Shown here piece after piece: positions 1 through 7,615 of a stretch of DNA of 57,857 nucleotides; position 1 is the first letter of the stretch, and each line of letters begins with the position of its first letter. The stretch lies in contig JANNRR010000197.1 of assembly GCA_031401675.1 (NCBI GenBank), positions 1-57,857 on the forward strand, written 5' to 3'. Source of the stretch: JANNRR01 sp031401675 (GTDB lineage: Bacteria; Pseudomonadota; Alphaproteobacteria; Rhodobacterales; Rhodobacteraceae). The position numbers and the translations under genes were made by a program. Under the pieces are notes generated by a model. It worked only from the letters and a program-made list of their open reading frames with translations, was not told the origin of the DNA and searched no databases.

Positions 1-150
1 CTTGCCGCGCCCGATGCCATTGGCGTCATGCAGCAGGATGTCGATGGCCTCGATCTCGGGATATGCCGCCAGAAAGGCTTCGGCTTCGGCAGGGACAGAG
101 CCGGAGGGGCTGGATCTGGCCGCCCGGTCGAACCGGACGGCCTTTGCCAT
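1..150 (-). pseudogene. N-terminal fragment of a glutamine-synthetase-family enzyme
   Basis: Read on the minus strand from about 108 down to 1, the sequence encodes residues such as AEAFLAAYPEIEAIDILLHD followed by ANGIGRGK. I recognise this as the N-terminal segment of the glutamine synthetase / gamma-glutamylputrescine synthetase type of ATP-dependent ligase. The frame stays open to the left edge, so the rest of the gene would lie outside the window. The only in-frame ATG is at 150-148, inside bases that on the plus strand encode the conserved part of the CapD-like gene. The normal 5' end and promoter are therefore missing or replaced. Either a genuine rearrangement or an assembly joint could explain this. 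The family call rests on about 30 residues; that the frame is coding is fairly sure, the exact substrate is not. Confidence 0.5.
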
Positions 151-772
151 GGTACGGTTCGGCAATGTACTGGGGTCGTCGGGATCGGTGGTGCCGCTGT
201 TTCAGGAACAGATCGCGCGCGGCGGGCCGGTGACGCTGACCCATCCCGAGGTGTCACGCTATTTCATGACGGTGCAGGAGGCGGCGCGGCTGGTGCTGCT
301 GGCGGGTTCCTTCGCCCAGGGCGGCGAGGTCTATGTGCTGGAGATGGGCCAGCCGGTGCTGATCCGGACGCTGGCGCGGCAGGTTATCGAGGCGTCGGGC
401 TATTCGGTGCGCGACGAGGCCAACCCGGACGGCGATATCGAGGTCGTCACGGTCGGGCTGCGCCCGGGGGAAAAGCTGCATGAGGAATTGCTGATCGGCG
501 GCGGACTGCTGGCGACGCCGCATCCCAAGATTCACAGCGCCCAGGAAGAACGCCTGTCGGAGATCGAGGTTGCCTCGGCGCTGCGGGCGCTGCGGGCGGC
601 GCTTGCCGCCGGGGATTCCGATGCGGCGCGGGCGGTGGCGAACCGCTGGGTCGAGGGGTATCCGGTGGCACAGCGGACGGGGCAGCATGGCAGCCAGCAA
701 AACGGGCTGCAGGTGGGCCAGCTTGTCGGTCAGCATGCGGGCCAGCCGCTGGAGGCGACGCCGGCGGGGTGA
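110..772 (+). pseudogene. CapD/FlaA1-type nucleotide-sugar epimerase/dehydratase, 5'-truncated
   Basis: The translated product carries the C-terminal half of the polysaccharide-biosynthesis epimerase/dehydratase family (CapD/FlaA1/PglF): FAMVRFGNVLGSSGSV, then THPEVSRYFMT, then GLRPGEKLHEELL. These enzymes act on UDP-activated sugars at the cytoplasmic membrane during surface-glycan assembly. The family normally has N-terminal membrane helices and a Rossmann domain with a GxxGxxG motif and a YxxxK pair, all absent here. Upstream of about 110-135 the frame no longer resembles the family, and the opposite strand encodes a glutamine-synthetase start instead. The C-terminal tail is rich in Gln and Gly (residues about 225-250 of the open frame) and resembles nothing known to me. 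As represented, the gene cannot make a full enzyme. Confidence 0.75.
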
Positions 773-1023
773 ACCCGGCACCGCGCGGGCTGCCGCCCGA
801 TCCGGCTGAAGCGCCGAGAGCGGGGTGAACTTGGATGGAATCGCCTTTGCCCTCACCGCTTGCTTGGCTGGTCGGTGTGAAGCGCCCGGACCGATCAGTT
901 GGCCGTCCAGTGGACGGACAACCGGTCCGTTGCCCGAGAGCGCAAGCGAAGGGCAAGGGGGATTGGGCTGGGTGCTGTGGTCGGGAAATCGGGGCGCGAC
1001 TGCATGGGCGGGCGCGCACTGTA

Positions 1024-1049
1024 GCGCCTGCCAAGGGGCAGGCAGGCGC
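1024..1049. repeat. GC-rich inverted repeat (hairpin)
   Basis: GCGCCTGCC at 1024-1032 is exactly complementary to GGCAGGCGC at 1041-1049, leaving an 8-base loop. There is no T-run on either side, so it does not look like a classic intrinsic terminator on either strand, although it sits between convergent gene ends. It lies 8 bases left of the FNR-type box. Confidence 0.6.
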
Positions 1050-1057
1050 GCCGCGAT

Positions 1058-1071
1058 TTGATTGAAATCAA
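1058..1071. promoter_or_regulatory. Perfect FNR/FnrL-type binding site
   Basis: The sequence is TTGAT-TGAA-ATCAA, an exact match to the FNR/FnrL consensus TTGAT-N4-ATCAA, and the palindrome extends to CGATTTGAT / ATCAAATCG (1054-1062 and 1067-1075). FNR-class regulators bind such sites when oxygen is low. If it were a class II site reading rightward, a start near 1106 and a -10 near 1094-1099 would be expected, and GATAAC occurs at 1093-1098. No annotated gene begins downstream, since 1165 is the 3' end of a minus-strand gene. The match is certain; function is inferred. Confidence 0.6.
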
Positions 1072-1164
1072 ATCGGGCAAGAAAAACACAGCGATAACAC
1101 CCCAAACCAATGCCGAGCAAGCATTCCGGAAAACTGCTCCAATCACGTGGACGGTAAGCGACTA

Positions 1165-2220
1165 CTACACCCCCCAGGTCCGTTCCAGTACGGCCAGCCA
1201 GTTCTGGTGCGCCAGTTTGCGCAGCAGCGGTTCGCCGTAGCCATGCGCGCGCAGGGCGTCGATCAGGGCAGGCAGGCCGGTCACATCGGTAATGCCCTGC
1301 GGCACGGTGGCGCCGTCGAAGTCCGAGCCGAAGCCCACGTGATCTTCGCCCAGATGGGTCAACAGGTGATCCATGTGCCGCAGGACCGCGTCCCAGCCCA
1401 TGTCGGCCGACTGGCGGCCATCGGGACGCAGGAACACGGTGGCGAAGTTCAGACCGACCATGCCCTTGCTTTCGGCGATCATCGCCAATTGGCGGTCGGT
1501 CAGGTTGCGGGTGCTTTCGGTGATGGCGTGGGCGTTGGAATGGGTGGCGACCAGCGGCGCGTCGGTCAGGGCGGCAACATCGTCGAAGCCTGCCAGGTTG
1601 ATGTGGCTGAGGTCGATCAGGATGTTCAGTGCATTGCATTCGCGGACCAGGGCCTTGCCTTCGGGGGTCAGGCCGGGGCCGGAGTCGGGGTGGCCGGGAA
1701 AGCGGAAGGGTACGCCGTGACCGAAGATGGTGGGGCGCGACCAGACCGGGCCGACCGAGCGCAGACCCATGGCATGGAAGGCATGCAGCGCGTCCAGGTC
1801 GGCACCGATCGCCTCGGCCCCTTCCAGGTGCATGATGGCGGCGATGGTGCCGGTGTTCAGGCAGGCCCTGATCTCGGCAACGGTGCGGCAGACCCGGAAT
1901 TCGCCCTGCGACACGCGCTGCATCCGGAGCAGGATACCGGCCATGGCGAGGGCGGTCGGCTGCGCAGCCTCGGCCCCGATCAGGGGCGGCAGGGCAACAT
2001 CGTAGGGCGGGTTGTTCATCATGTCTTCCATGTCCTGCCCGAACGAGGGCGAGGGCACGTAGATGGCGAAGAAGCCGCCGGCAAAGCCGCCCTGACGCAT
2101 GCGGAGCAGGTCGAGGTGGCCGGTGCCGTCGCCGGTCAGCCACAGCCGGTCGCGGGCTTCGGGTGCAGCGCGCAGGAGTTTCAGCAGGATATCGTTGTGA
2201 CCGTCGAATACCGGAATCAT
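1165..2220 (-). CDS. Membrane dipeptidase (peptidase M19)
   Basis: This 351-residue protein belongs to the zinc-dependent M19 (renal dipeptidase) family, which hydrolyses dipeptides, often with a D-residue at the second position. The metal-site motifs are visible in order: FDGHNDILL near the N-terminus (His and Asp), HLEGAEAIG (bridging Glu), VATHSNAHAI (His) and GFGSDFDGAT (Asp). I chose the ATG at 2220 because homology begins directly with MIPVFDGHND. The longer upstream frame has no family similarity and lies inside the preceding gene. The start overlaps the upstream ATPase stop codon as ATGA, so the two are probably translationally coupled. It is the last gene of the peptide-transport operon, and probably cleaves the dipeptides that the transporter brings in. 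Confidence 0.9.
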   Translation of the reverse strand: MIPVFDGHNDILLKLLRAAPEARDRLWLTGDGTGHLDLLRMRQGGFAGGFFAIYVPSPSFGQDMEDMMNNPPYDVALPPLIGAEAAQPTALAMAGILLRMQRVSQGEFRVCRTVAEIRACLNTGTIAAIMHLEGAEAIGADLDALHAFHAMGLRSVGPVWSRPTIFGHGVPFRFPGHPDSGPGLTPEGKALVRECNALNILIDLSHINLAGFDDVAALTDAPLVATHSNAHAITESTRNLTDRQLAMIAESKGMVGLNFATVFLRPDGRQSADMGWDAVLRHMDHLLTHLGEDHVGFGSDFDGATVPQGITDVTGLPALIDALRAHGYGEPLLRKLAHQNWLAVLERTWGV

Positions 2221-3011
2221 GAAAGCCTCGGGTCTGGGGAAGGGCGCGGCGCGCCGGGCTGCGGAACGTAGCCTTCGCTGGCGGTCAGCAGCGCCTGGGT
2301 ATAGGGTTCCGTCGCGCGATGTGACTGCAGGTCGGCGCGGGTCAGTTGTTCGACAGCCAGGCCGTGCTGCATCACCATCAGCCGGTCGCACATGTGCGAC
2401 ACCACCGCCAGATCATGACTGACCAGGATGTAGGTCAGGCCGCGTTCGGTGCGCAGGCGGTCAAGCAGGTTCAGAACCTCGGCCTGGATCGAGGCGTCGA
2501 GGGCCGAGGTCGGCTCGTCCAACAAGAGGATGCGCGGTTCCAGGATCAGGGCGCGGGCGATGGCGACGCGCTGGCGCTGGCCGCCGGACAACTGGTGCGG
2601 GTAGCGAAAGCGGAAACCGGTGCCAAGACCGACGTCGGTCAGCGCCTTTTCGATGCGGGCTTCGGTATCGCTGAAGCCGTGGATGGCCAGCGGTTCGGCC
2701 AGCACCCGGTCCACGGTATGGCGGGGATGCAGCGAGGCGTAGGGGTCCTGAAACACCATCTGCACCCGGCGGTAGAAGGCGGCGGGGCGCGGCGAGGTCA
2801 GGGACTGACCGTCGATGGCGATGCTGCCGCCACTGGTGGGTGCAAGGTCGCAGATGGCGCGCAGCACGGTGGATTTGCCGGAACCGGATTCGCCGACGAT
2901 GCCGTAGCTTTCGCCTTCGGCCACAACTAGCGAAACGCCGCGCACCGCCCGGACCAGTTGGCCGCGGTTGCCGAAGGTGACTTCCAGTTCCCGAATCTCG
3001 ATCAGCGGCAT
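2217..3011 (-). CDS. Peptide ABC transporter ATP-binding protein (DppF/OppF type)
   Basis: This 264-residue ATPase carries all ABC motifs: Walker A GESGSGKS (about residues 35-45), the signature LSGGQRQRV, and Walker B ILLLDEPTSALD. It is one of two ATPases that energise a family-5 (dipeptide/oligopeptide) importer at the inner face of the cytoplasmic membrane. The ATG at 3011 is preferred because it overlaps the stop of the upstream ATPase as TGATG. An in-frame ATG four codons earlier lies inside that gene. The C-terminal oligopeptide/dipeptide transporter extension typical of the family is short here (…QALLTASEGYVPQPG). It is co-transcribed with the other importer genes. Confidence 0.92.
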   Translation of the reverse strand: MPLIEIRELEVTFGNRGQLVRAVRGVSLVVAEGESYGIVGESGSGKSTVLRAICDLAPTSGGSIAIDGQSLTSPRPAAFYRRVQMVFQDPYASLHPRHTVDRVLAEPLAIHGFSDTEARIEKALTDVGLGTGFRFRYPHQLSGGQRQRVAIARALILEPRILLLDEPTSALDASIQAEVLNLLDRLRTERGLTYILVSHDLAVVSHMCDRLMVMQHGLAVEQLTRADLQSHRATEPYTQALLTASEGYVPQPGAPRPSPDPRLS

Positions 3012-3844
3012 CAGTCGGCCCACGCGGCGTCACGTTGCAGGGTCTGCAGCGGCCTGCTGCCACCCTCGATCCGGGGCAGGCAGGTATAGAGGCCCTTGGT
3101 GTAGGGGTGTCTGGCCTGCGCCAGGTCGGTGGCCCGCACCTCCTCGACGATGCGACCGGCGTACATCACCAGCACCCGGTCGCAGAAGGTCGAGACCAGC
3201 CGCAGGTCGTGGCTGATGAAGATCAGGCCCATGCCGCGGTCGGCCACCAGCCGGTCGAGGATGGCCAGCACCTCCAGCTGTACCGTGACATCGAGCGCCG
3301 AGGTCGGTTCGTCGGCGATCAGCAGGTCGGGCTCGGTGATCAGCATCATGGCGATCATGGCACGCTGGCCCATGCCGCCGGAAAGTTCGTGCGGGTAGGC
3401 ATTGAACACCCGTTTGGGGTCGCGGATCTGCACCGCCTCCAGCATCGCCATGGCGCGGTCGTGCGCCGCGTTTTTCGCGCCGCCTCTCTGGGTGCGGTAC
3501 GCCTCGACGATCTGGCGGCCGATGGTCATTACCGGGTTCAGCGAATATTTCGGGTCCTGCATCACCATGCTGATCCGGATGCCCCGAAGGGAGCGCCAGG
3601 TTTGCGGCGTGGCCTGCCGCAGGTCGATCCCGTCAAACTCCAGCCGGTCGGCCGTGGCAACCCCGGGCGGCGGCGTGAGGCCCAGGAGCGCGCGGCCCGT
3701 CTGCGACTTGCCGGAACCGGATTCGCCGACGATGCCGAGGCGCTCGCGGCCGAGAGTGAAGGACACGCCGCGCACGACCTCCGACGGGCCCTGCCGGGTC
3801 GGGAAGGTGATGCGAAGGTTGTCGACAGACAGGAGGGGTGTCAC
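3011..3844 (-). CDS. Peptide ABC transporter ATP-binding protein (DppD/OppD type)
   Basis: This 277-residue ABC ATPase has Walker A GESGSGKS, the signature variant LSGGMGQRAMI and Walker B LLIADEPTSALD, followed by the switch-region ISHDLRLV. The LSGGM variant is usual for DppD/OppD members. It pairs with the ATPase encoded immediately downstream. The ATG at 3844 overlaps the stop of the upstream permease gene as ATGA. The C-terminus (HPYTKGLYTCLPRIEGG) is the conserved oligopeptide-transporter tail that distinguishes this group from other ABC ATPases. The call is firm for the family; the substrate could be dipeptides, oligopeptides or another small molecule. Confidence 0.93.
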   Translation of the reverse strand: MTPLLSVDNLRITFPTRQGPSEVVRGVSFTLGRERLGIVGESGSGKSQTGRALLGLTPPPGVATADRLEFDGIDLRQATPQTWRSLRGIRISMVMQDPKYSLNPVMTIGRQIVEAYRTQRGGAKNAAHDRAMAMLEAVQIRDPKRVFNAYPHELSGGMGQRAMIAMMLITEPDLLIADEPTSALDVTVQLEVLAILDRLVADRGMGLIFISHDLRLVSTFCDRVLVMYAGRIVEEVRATDLAQARHPYTKGLYTCLPRIEGGSRPLQTLQRDAAWAD

Positions 3845-4773
3845 GGGCGGGAGTCTCCGGCGTCAGAATCTCTGCGTGCCTTGGGGTCGAGCACATCGCG
3901 CAACCCGTCGCCCAGGAGGTTGAAGCCGAGCGAGACGATGAAGATGGCGATGCCGGGCATGGTGGCGACCCACCATTGGTCGATCAGGAAGCGGCGGCCA
4001 GAGGCGATCATGGCGCCCCATTCCGGATCCGGCGGCTGTGCGCCGAGGCCGAGAAAGCCGAGCCCGGCGGCAGTGAGAATGATGCCCGCCATGTCGAGCG
4101 TTACACGGACGATGACCGACGACAGGCACAGGGGCGTGATGTGGCCCCACAGGATGCGGGCGTGGCTGGCACCCTGCAGGCGGATGGCGGCGATGTAGTC
4201 GGTTTGCCGGATGGTCAGGGTTTCGGCGCGGGCGAGGCGGGCATAGGGCGGCCAGGAGGTGATGGCGATGGCGATGATGGCATTCTCGATGCCCGGGCCG
4301 AGGGCGGAGGCGAAGGCCAGCGCCAGGATCAGGCGCGGGAAGGCGAGGAAGATGTCGGTGATGCGCATCAGCACGGTATCGACCCAGCCGCCGAAATAGC
4401 CGGCGCAGGTGCCGACGAGGAGGCCGATCGGGGTGGCGATCACCGCCACCAGCAGCACCACGACCAGCGTCAGGCGCGAGCCGAAGACCACGCGGGAAAA
4501 GATGTCGCGGGCCTGATCGTCGGTGCCCATCAGGTGATCCCAGCTGGGTGGCAGCAGGCGCACGGTGCGCAGGTCGCCGCCGGTGACCGGATCATAGGGC
4601 GCGATCACCGGTGCCAGGATGGCGAGGACGATCAGGGCGGCGATGATCCAGAACCCGACCATCGCCAGCCGGTTGCTATTGAGCGCCAGCCAGGTGCGGT
4701 AGTTCTGGCCCCAGTGGGCCTGGCGGCGCGATGCCGGTTGATCGGTCAGCAGCCAGTCGCGGGTGCTGGTCAT
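3841..4773 (-). CDS. Peptide ABC transporter permease (DppC/OppC type)
   Basis: This 310-residue inner-membrane permease has an N-terminal cytoplasmic stretch, a first hydrophobic segment (MVGFWIIAALIVLAILAPVI, near residues 38-58) and the family signature PVIAPYDPV just after it. About five further hydrophobic segments follow. The cytoplasmic EAA-type loop that contacts the ATPases is seen as YIAAIRLQGASHARILWGHI. It forms the heterodimeric channel with the DppB-type permease encoded just upstream, whose stop overlaps this ATG as ATGA (4770-4773). Length and motifs are normal for the family. Confidence 0.92.
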   Translation of the reverse strand: MTSTRDWLLTDQPASRRQAHWGQNYRTWLALNSNRLAMVGFWIIAALIVLAILAPVIAPYDPVTGGDLRTVRLLPPSWDHLMGTDDQARDIFSRVVFGSRLTLVVVLLVAVIATPIGLLVGTCAGYFGGWVDTVLMRITDIFLAFPRLILALAFASALGPGIENAIIAIAITSWPPYARLARAETLTIRQTDYIAAIRLQGASHARILWGHITPLCLSSVIVRVTLDMAGIILTAAGLGFLGLGAQPPDPEWGAMIASGRRFLIDQWWVATMPGIAIFIVSLGFNLLGDGLRDVLDPKARRDSDAGDSRP

Positions 4774-5834
4774 GCCCGCCTCCTGACCCTTGGGTCCAGT
4801 ACAGCGTACAGCAGGTCCGACAGGAGATTGAGGCCGATGAAGATTGCGCCGATCACCAGCGTGCCGCCAAGGACGGCGTTCATGTCGGCCACCTGCAGCG
4901 AGTTGGTCAGGTACATGCCGAGGCCGGGCCAGGCGAACACGGTTTCAGTCAGCACCGAGCCTTCCAGCAGGCCGGCGTAGGACAGGGCGACGACGGTGAC
5001 CAGCGGCACGGCGGCGTTGCGCAGGGCGTGGACCCAGATGATGCGCCATTCGGCGACGCCCTTGACCCGGGCGGTGGTCACGTATTCCTGCGCCAGTTCG
5101 TTCAGCATGAAGCTGCGGGTCATCCGGCTGATGTAGGCCATCGAGTAATAGCCAAGCAGCGAGGCCGGCAGGATGACGTGGCTGAAGACATTGGCAAAGG
5201 CGGCCCACTGGCCCTGCATGGCGCTGTCGATCAGCAAGAGGCCGGTGACGCGGGTGACGGAATATTCGAATTCGATGTCGATGCGGCCGGGGCCGGCGAC
5301 CCAGTCGAGCTTGGCATAGAACACCAGGAGCCCGATCAGGCCCAGCCAGAAGATCGGGGCAGAGTAGCCGATCAGGCCGAGGACGCGGACGATCTGGTCG
5401 GCCAGCTTGCCGGCGCGGACGGCGGACAGGACGCCGAGCGGGATGCCGAAGGCGGTGCCGATCAGGATGCCGACGGTCGCCAGTTCGACAGTGGCGGGAA
5501 ACACCCGGGCGAGGTCGTCGATGATCAGTTTCTTGGTCAGGAAACTCTTGCCCAGATCGCCCGACAGCACCTTTTCCAGATAGATGCCGAACTGCTGCCA
5601 CAGCGGCTTGTCGAGGCCCATTTCGATGTACATGGCGTCATAGGTGGCTTTCGACGCGCGGTCGCCGACCACCGCCAGCACCGGATCGACCTGCACCACG
5701 TTGCTGATCAGGAAGGTGACCAGAAGCAGGCCGAGAAAGGTCACGGCCACGGTTGCCACCAGCTTGACCGCACCCCAGAGCCAGGCCGGAAGGGCGCGCG
5801 AACGCCCTTCCGTTTCCAGCGAAGCGTTCGCCAT
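4770..5834 (-). CDS. Peptide ABC transporter permease (DppB/OppB type)
   Basis: This 354-residue inner-membrane permease begins with a cytoplasmic tail and a first transmembrane segment (LVATVAVTFLGLLLVTFLIS). It then has a long periplasmic loop with the DppB-type sequence MGLDKPLWQQFGIYLEKVL and several more hydrophobic segments. The EAA-type loop is visible as EYVTTARVKGVAEWRIIWVH. It partners with the DppC-type permease encoded immediately downstream, with a four-base overlap. The gene starts one base after the stop of the substrate-binding-protein gene, so the whole set is very tightly packed. It is slightly longer than typical E. coli DppB, mainly through the N-terminal extension. Confidence 0.92.
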   Translation of the reverse strand: MANASLETEGRSRALPAWLWGAVKLVATVAVTFLGLLLVTFLISNVVQVDPVLAVVGDRASKATYDAMYIEMGLDKPLWQQFGIYLEKVLSGDLGKSFLTKKLIIDDLARVFPATVELATVGILIGTAFGIPLGVLSAVRAGKLADQIVRVLGLIGYSAPIFWLGLIGLLVFYAKLDWVAGPGRIDIEFEYSVTRVTGLLLIDSAMQGQWAAFANVFSHVILPASLLGYYSMAYISRMTRSFMLNELAQEYVTTARVKGVAEWRIIWVHALRNAAVPLVTVVALSYAGLLEGSVLTETVFAWPGLGMYLTNSLQVADMNAVLGGTLVIGAIFIGLNLLSDLLYAVLDPRVRRRA

Positions 5835-5835
5835 G

Positions 5836-7428
5836 TTACTTGGTCACGCCCCGGAACGAATTGTCGTTGAAGTTCGGGCCGATGATGAAGCCCTTGACGT
5901 TGGAGCGCAGCGCCGCAACCTCGGTTTCCTGGAACATGATCACGAAGGGCGAGACGGTCTGATGCTCGGCCTGCAGTTCTTCGTACATCGTCGCGCGTTT
6001 GGCGGCATCCGCCTCCAGCACAGCGGCATCGGCCTTGGCGGTCATTTCCGGGATATCCCAGGCATTGCGCCAGGCCAGCGGTTTGGCCGCCGGTTCGTCG
6101 CCATTGTCGGGGTTGCGGGCAAAGGTCGCGTTGGTGTGCGGGTCCTGATAGTCCGGGCCCCAGTTGCCGATATAGATGTCGTGGGTGCGGGCGCGGTATT
6201 TTTCGAGCGTCTGGCCGCCATCCCCGGGGATGATCTCGATCTTGATCCCGGCCAGGGCCAGGGTTTGCTGCACGGCCTGGGCCACGGCGGTGACGTCGGC
6301 CGTGTTGCGGGTATCCATGGTGACTGTGAAGCCGTCGGGCAGGCCGGCGGCGGCCAGAAGTTCCTTGGCCTTGTCGACATTCAGGCTGTAGGGGTTGCTG
6401 TCCAGTTCACCGAGGAATCCGGCGGGCAGGAAGGTCTGGTGGACCTGGCTCTTGCCTTTCAGAATGGTGTCGGCGATGGCCTGATAGTCGACCAGCCACT
6501 TGAACGCCTCGCGAACTTCGGGTTTGCCGAGGAATTCGTTCTTCTGGTTCAGCGCCAGATAGAAGATCGTGCCTTTGACGCCCGACATGATCTGCACATC
6601 GGGGTTGGTGGACAGGGCCGCGATTTCTTCGGGCAGCATGTCGCGGGCGATGTCGATATCGCCCTTTTCCAGCAGCAGGCGCTGGGTGGCCGGTTCGGGG
6701 ATGTGGCGGTAGATCACGCGGGCCATCGGCGAGGCCGGGCCGGAAAAGGCGTCGTTACGCTCCATCACCACCGACTCGTTGGCACGCCATTCGCGGATGA
6801 CATAGGCGCCGGAGCCGGCATAGTTGGTTTTCAGCCAGTTGTAGCCATAGTCGCCGTCAACCTCGTTCGCCATCACCAGATCCTTGTCCACCACCATGGC
6901 GACGGTCGAGGTCAGGCAATACAGCAGGAACGTCGGGGCGTAGGGCTGATCCATCGTCAGGCTGAAGGCGTAGTCGCCGGTCTGCACGACCTTGGATTCC
7001 ACATTGTCCGGGGTCAGGCCGAACTGGCCGAGGATGAAGGCGGGCGACTTGTCCAGCTTGACGGCGCGGACCAGGCTGAATACCACATCGTCGGCGCTGA
7101 TTTCGTTGCCCGAGGCGAACTTGCGCCCCTCGCGCACCTTGAAGCTCATGGTCAGGCCATCGGCCGACACTTCCCAGCTTTCGGCGACGACACCGTAGAT
7201 TTCGGCGACGTTGGCGACGTTGTAGCCGATAATCGGCTCGTAGGAATTCCCCAGAAGCTCGGTCGCGGTAAACTCGAACACTTCGGCAGGGTCGAGCGAG
7301 ATGATGTCATCGATCGACCAGGCCATGATCAGGGTGTCGGCGGGCGTTTCGGCCACAGCCCGCATCGGAAAAGCGAAGGGCAGGGCGGCAATGGCCGCCG
7401 CGGCCAGAAGTCTGGACAGGTGTTTCAT
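5836..7428 (-). CDS. Peptide ABC transporter substrate-binding protein (family 5)
   Basis: This 530-residue periplasmic binding protein is of the DppA/OppA/NikA class. The ATG at 7428 is chosen because it gives a clean signal peptide (MKHLSRLLAAAAIAALPFAF, cleaved after …RAVAE or nearby). The upstream frame extension is not family-like. Mature-domain signs of the class include SIDDIISLDPAEVFEFTATE, YGVVAESWEVSADGLTMSFK and VREGRKFASGNEISADDVVF. It is the first gene of the operon, followed by both permeases, both ATPases and the dipeptidase. It should capture substrate in the periplasm and deliver it to the permeases. Peptide specificity is inferred from the M19 dipeptidase at the operon end. 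Confidence 0.9.
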   Translation of the reverse strand: MKHLSRLLAAAAIAALPFAFPMRAVAETPADTLIMAWSIDDIISLDPAEVFEFTATELLGNSYEPIIGYNVANVAEIYGVVAESWEVSADGLTMSFKVREGRKFASGNEISADDVVFSLVRAVKLDKSPAFILGQFGLTPDNVESKVVQTGDYAFSLTMDQPYAPTFLLYCLTSTVAMVVDKDLVMANEVDGDYGYNWLKTNYAGSGAYVIREWRANESVVMERNDAFSGPASPMARVIYRHIPEPATQRLLLEKGDIDIARDMLPEEIAALSTNPDVQIMSGVKGTIFYLALNQKNEFLGKPEVREAFKWLVDYQAIADTILKGKSQVHQTFLPAGFLGELDSNPYSLNVDKAKELLAAAGLPDGFTVTMDTRNTADVTAVAQAVQQTLALAGIKIEIIPGDGGQTLEKYRARTHDIYIGNWGPDYQDPHTNATFARNPDNGDEPAAKPLAWRNAWDIPEMTAKADAAVLEADAAKRATMYEELQAEHQTVSPFVIMFQETEVAALRSNVKGFIIGPNFNDNSFRGVTK

Positions 7429-7615
7429 GAGAGTCCCCGTTGTGATTGGTTTCTTGGGGGCGAGGGCCCCAAACGAGAGCCTCAGTAGCGCAGTGGGTCC
7501 GGCGCGAGTCAAGATGAAAGGCCGGGGGGCAAGGTGAAAGGCCGTGTACCCGATTTGCCGGATTGCCTTGGCCAGACAGGCAGTGGAGGTGCCGGGGGTT
7601 GAAACGCGGCGGTTG

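Larger units (their letters stand above)
773..1164. other. Noncoding gap between two convergent gene ends
   Basis: No convincing gene is visible in these 392 bases. Short open frames exist on both strands, but none resembles a family or has a good ribosome-binding site. The gap holds a GC-rich inverted repeat at 1024-1049 and a perfect FNR-type palindrome at 1058-1071, both listed separately. Because the flanking genes converge here, neither element lies upstream of an annotated gene. Confidence 0.6.

Noticed and set aside
1024..1049. Intrinsic terminator for the dipeptidase operon
   Set aside because: The stem is good, but it is followed by no T-run on the minus strand and lies more than 100 bases from the stop codon, with the FNR-type palindrome in between.
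1058..1240. A 60-residue plus-strand open frame starting at the FNR-type box
   Set aside because: Its start codon lies inside the palindrome, it has no ribosome-binding site, and most of it is antisense to the end of the dipeptidase gene.
254..2143. A 629-residue minus-strand open frame spanning the capD fragment, the gap and the dipeptidase gene
   Set aside because: It is out of frame with the dipeptidase, is rich in Arg/Pro/His, and crosses unrelated genes, as expected for a high-GC shadow frame.
7544..7615. Longer N-terminus for the YihY-family protein
   Set aside because: The extra 24 residues show no membrane or family character; the GGAGGT at 7585-7590 is not properly spaced to any in-frame start. 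The longer version remains possible but is less likely.
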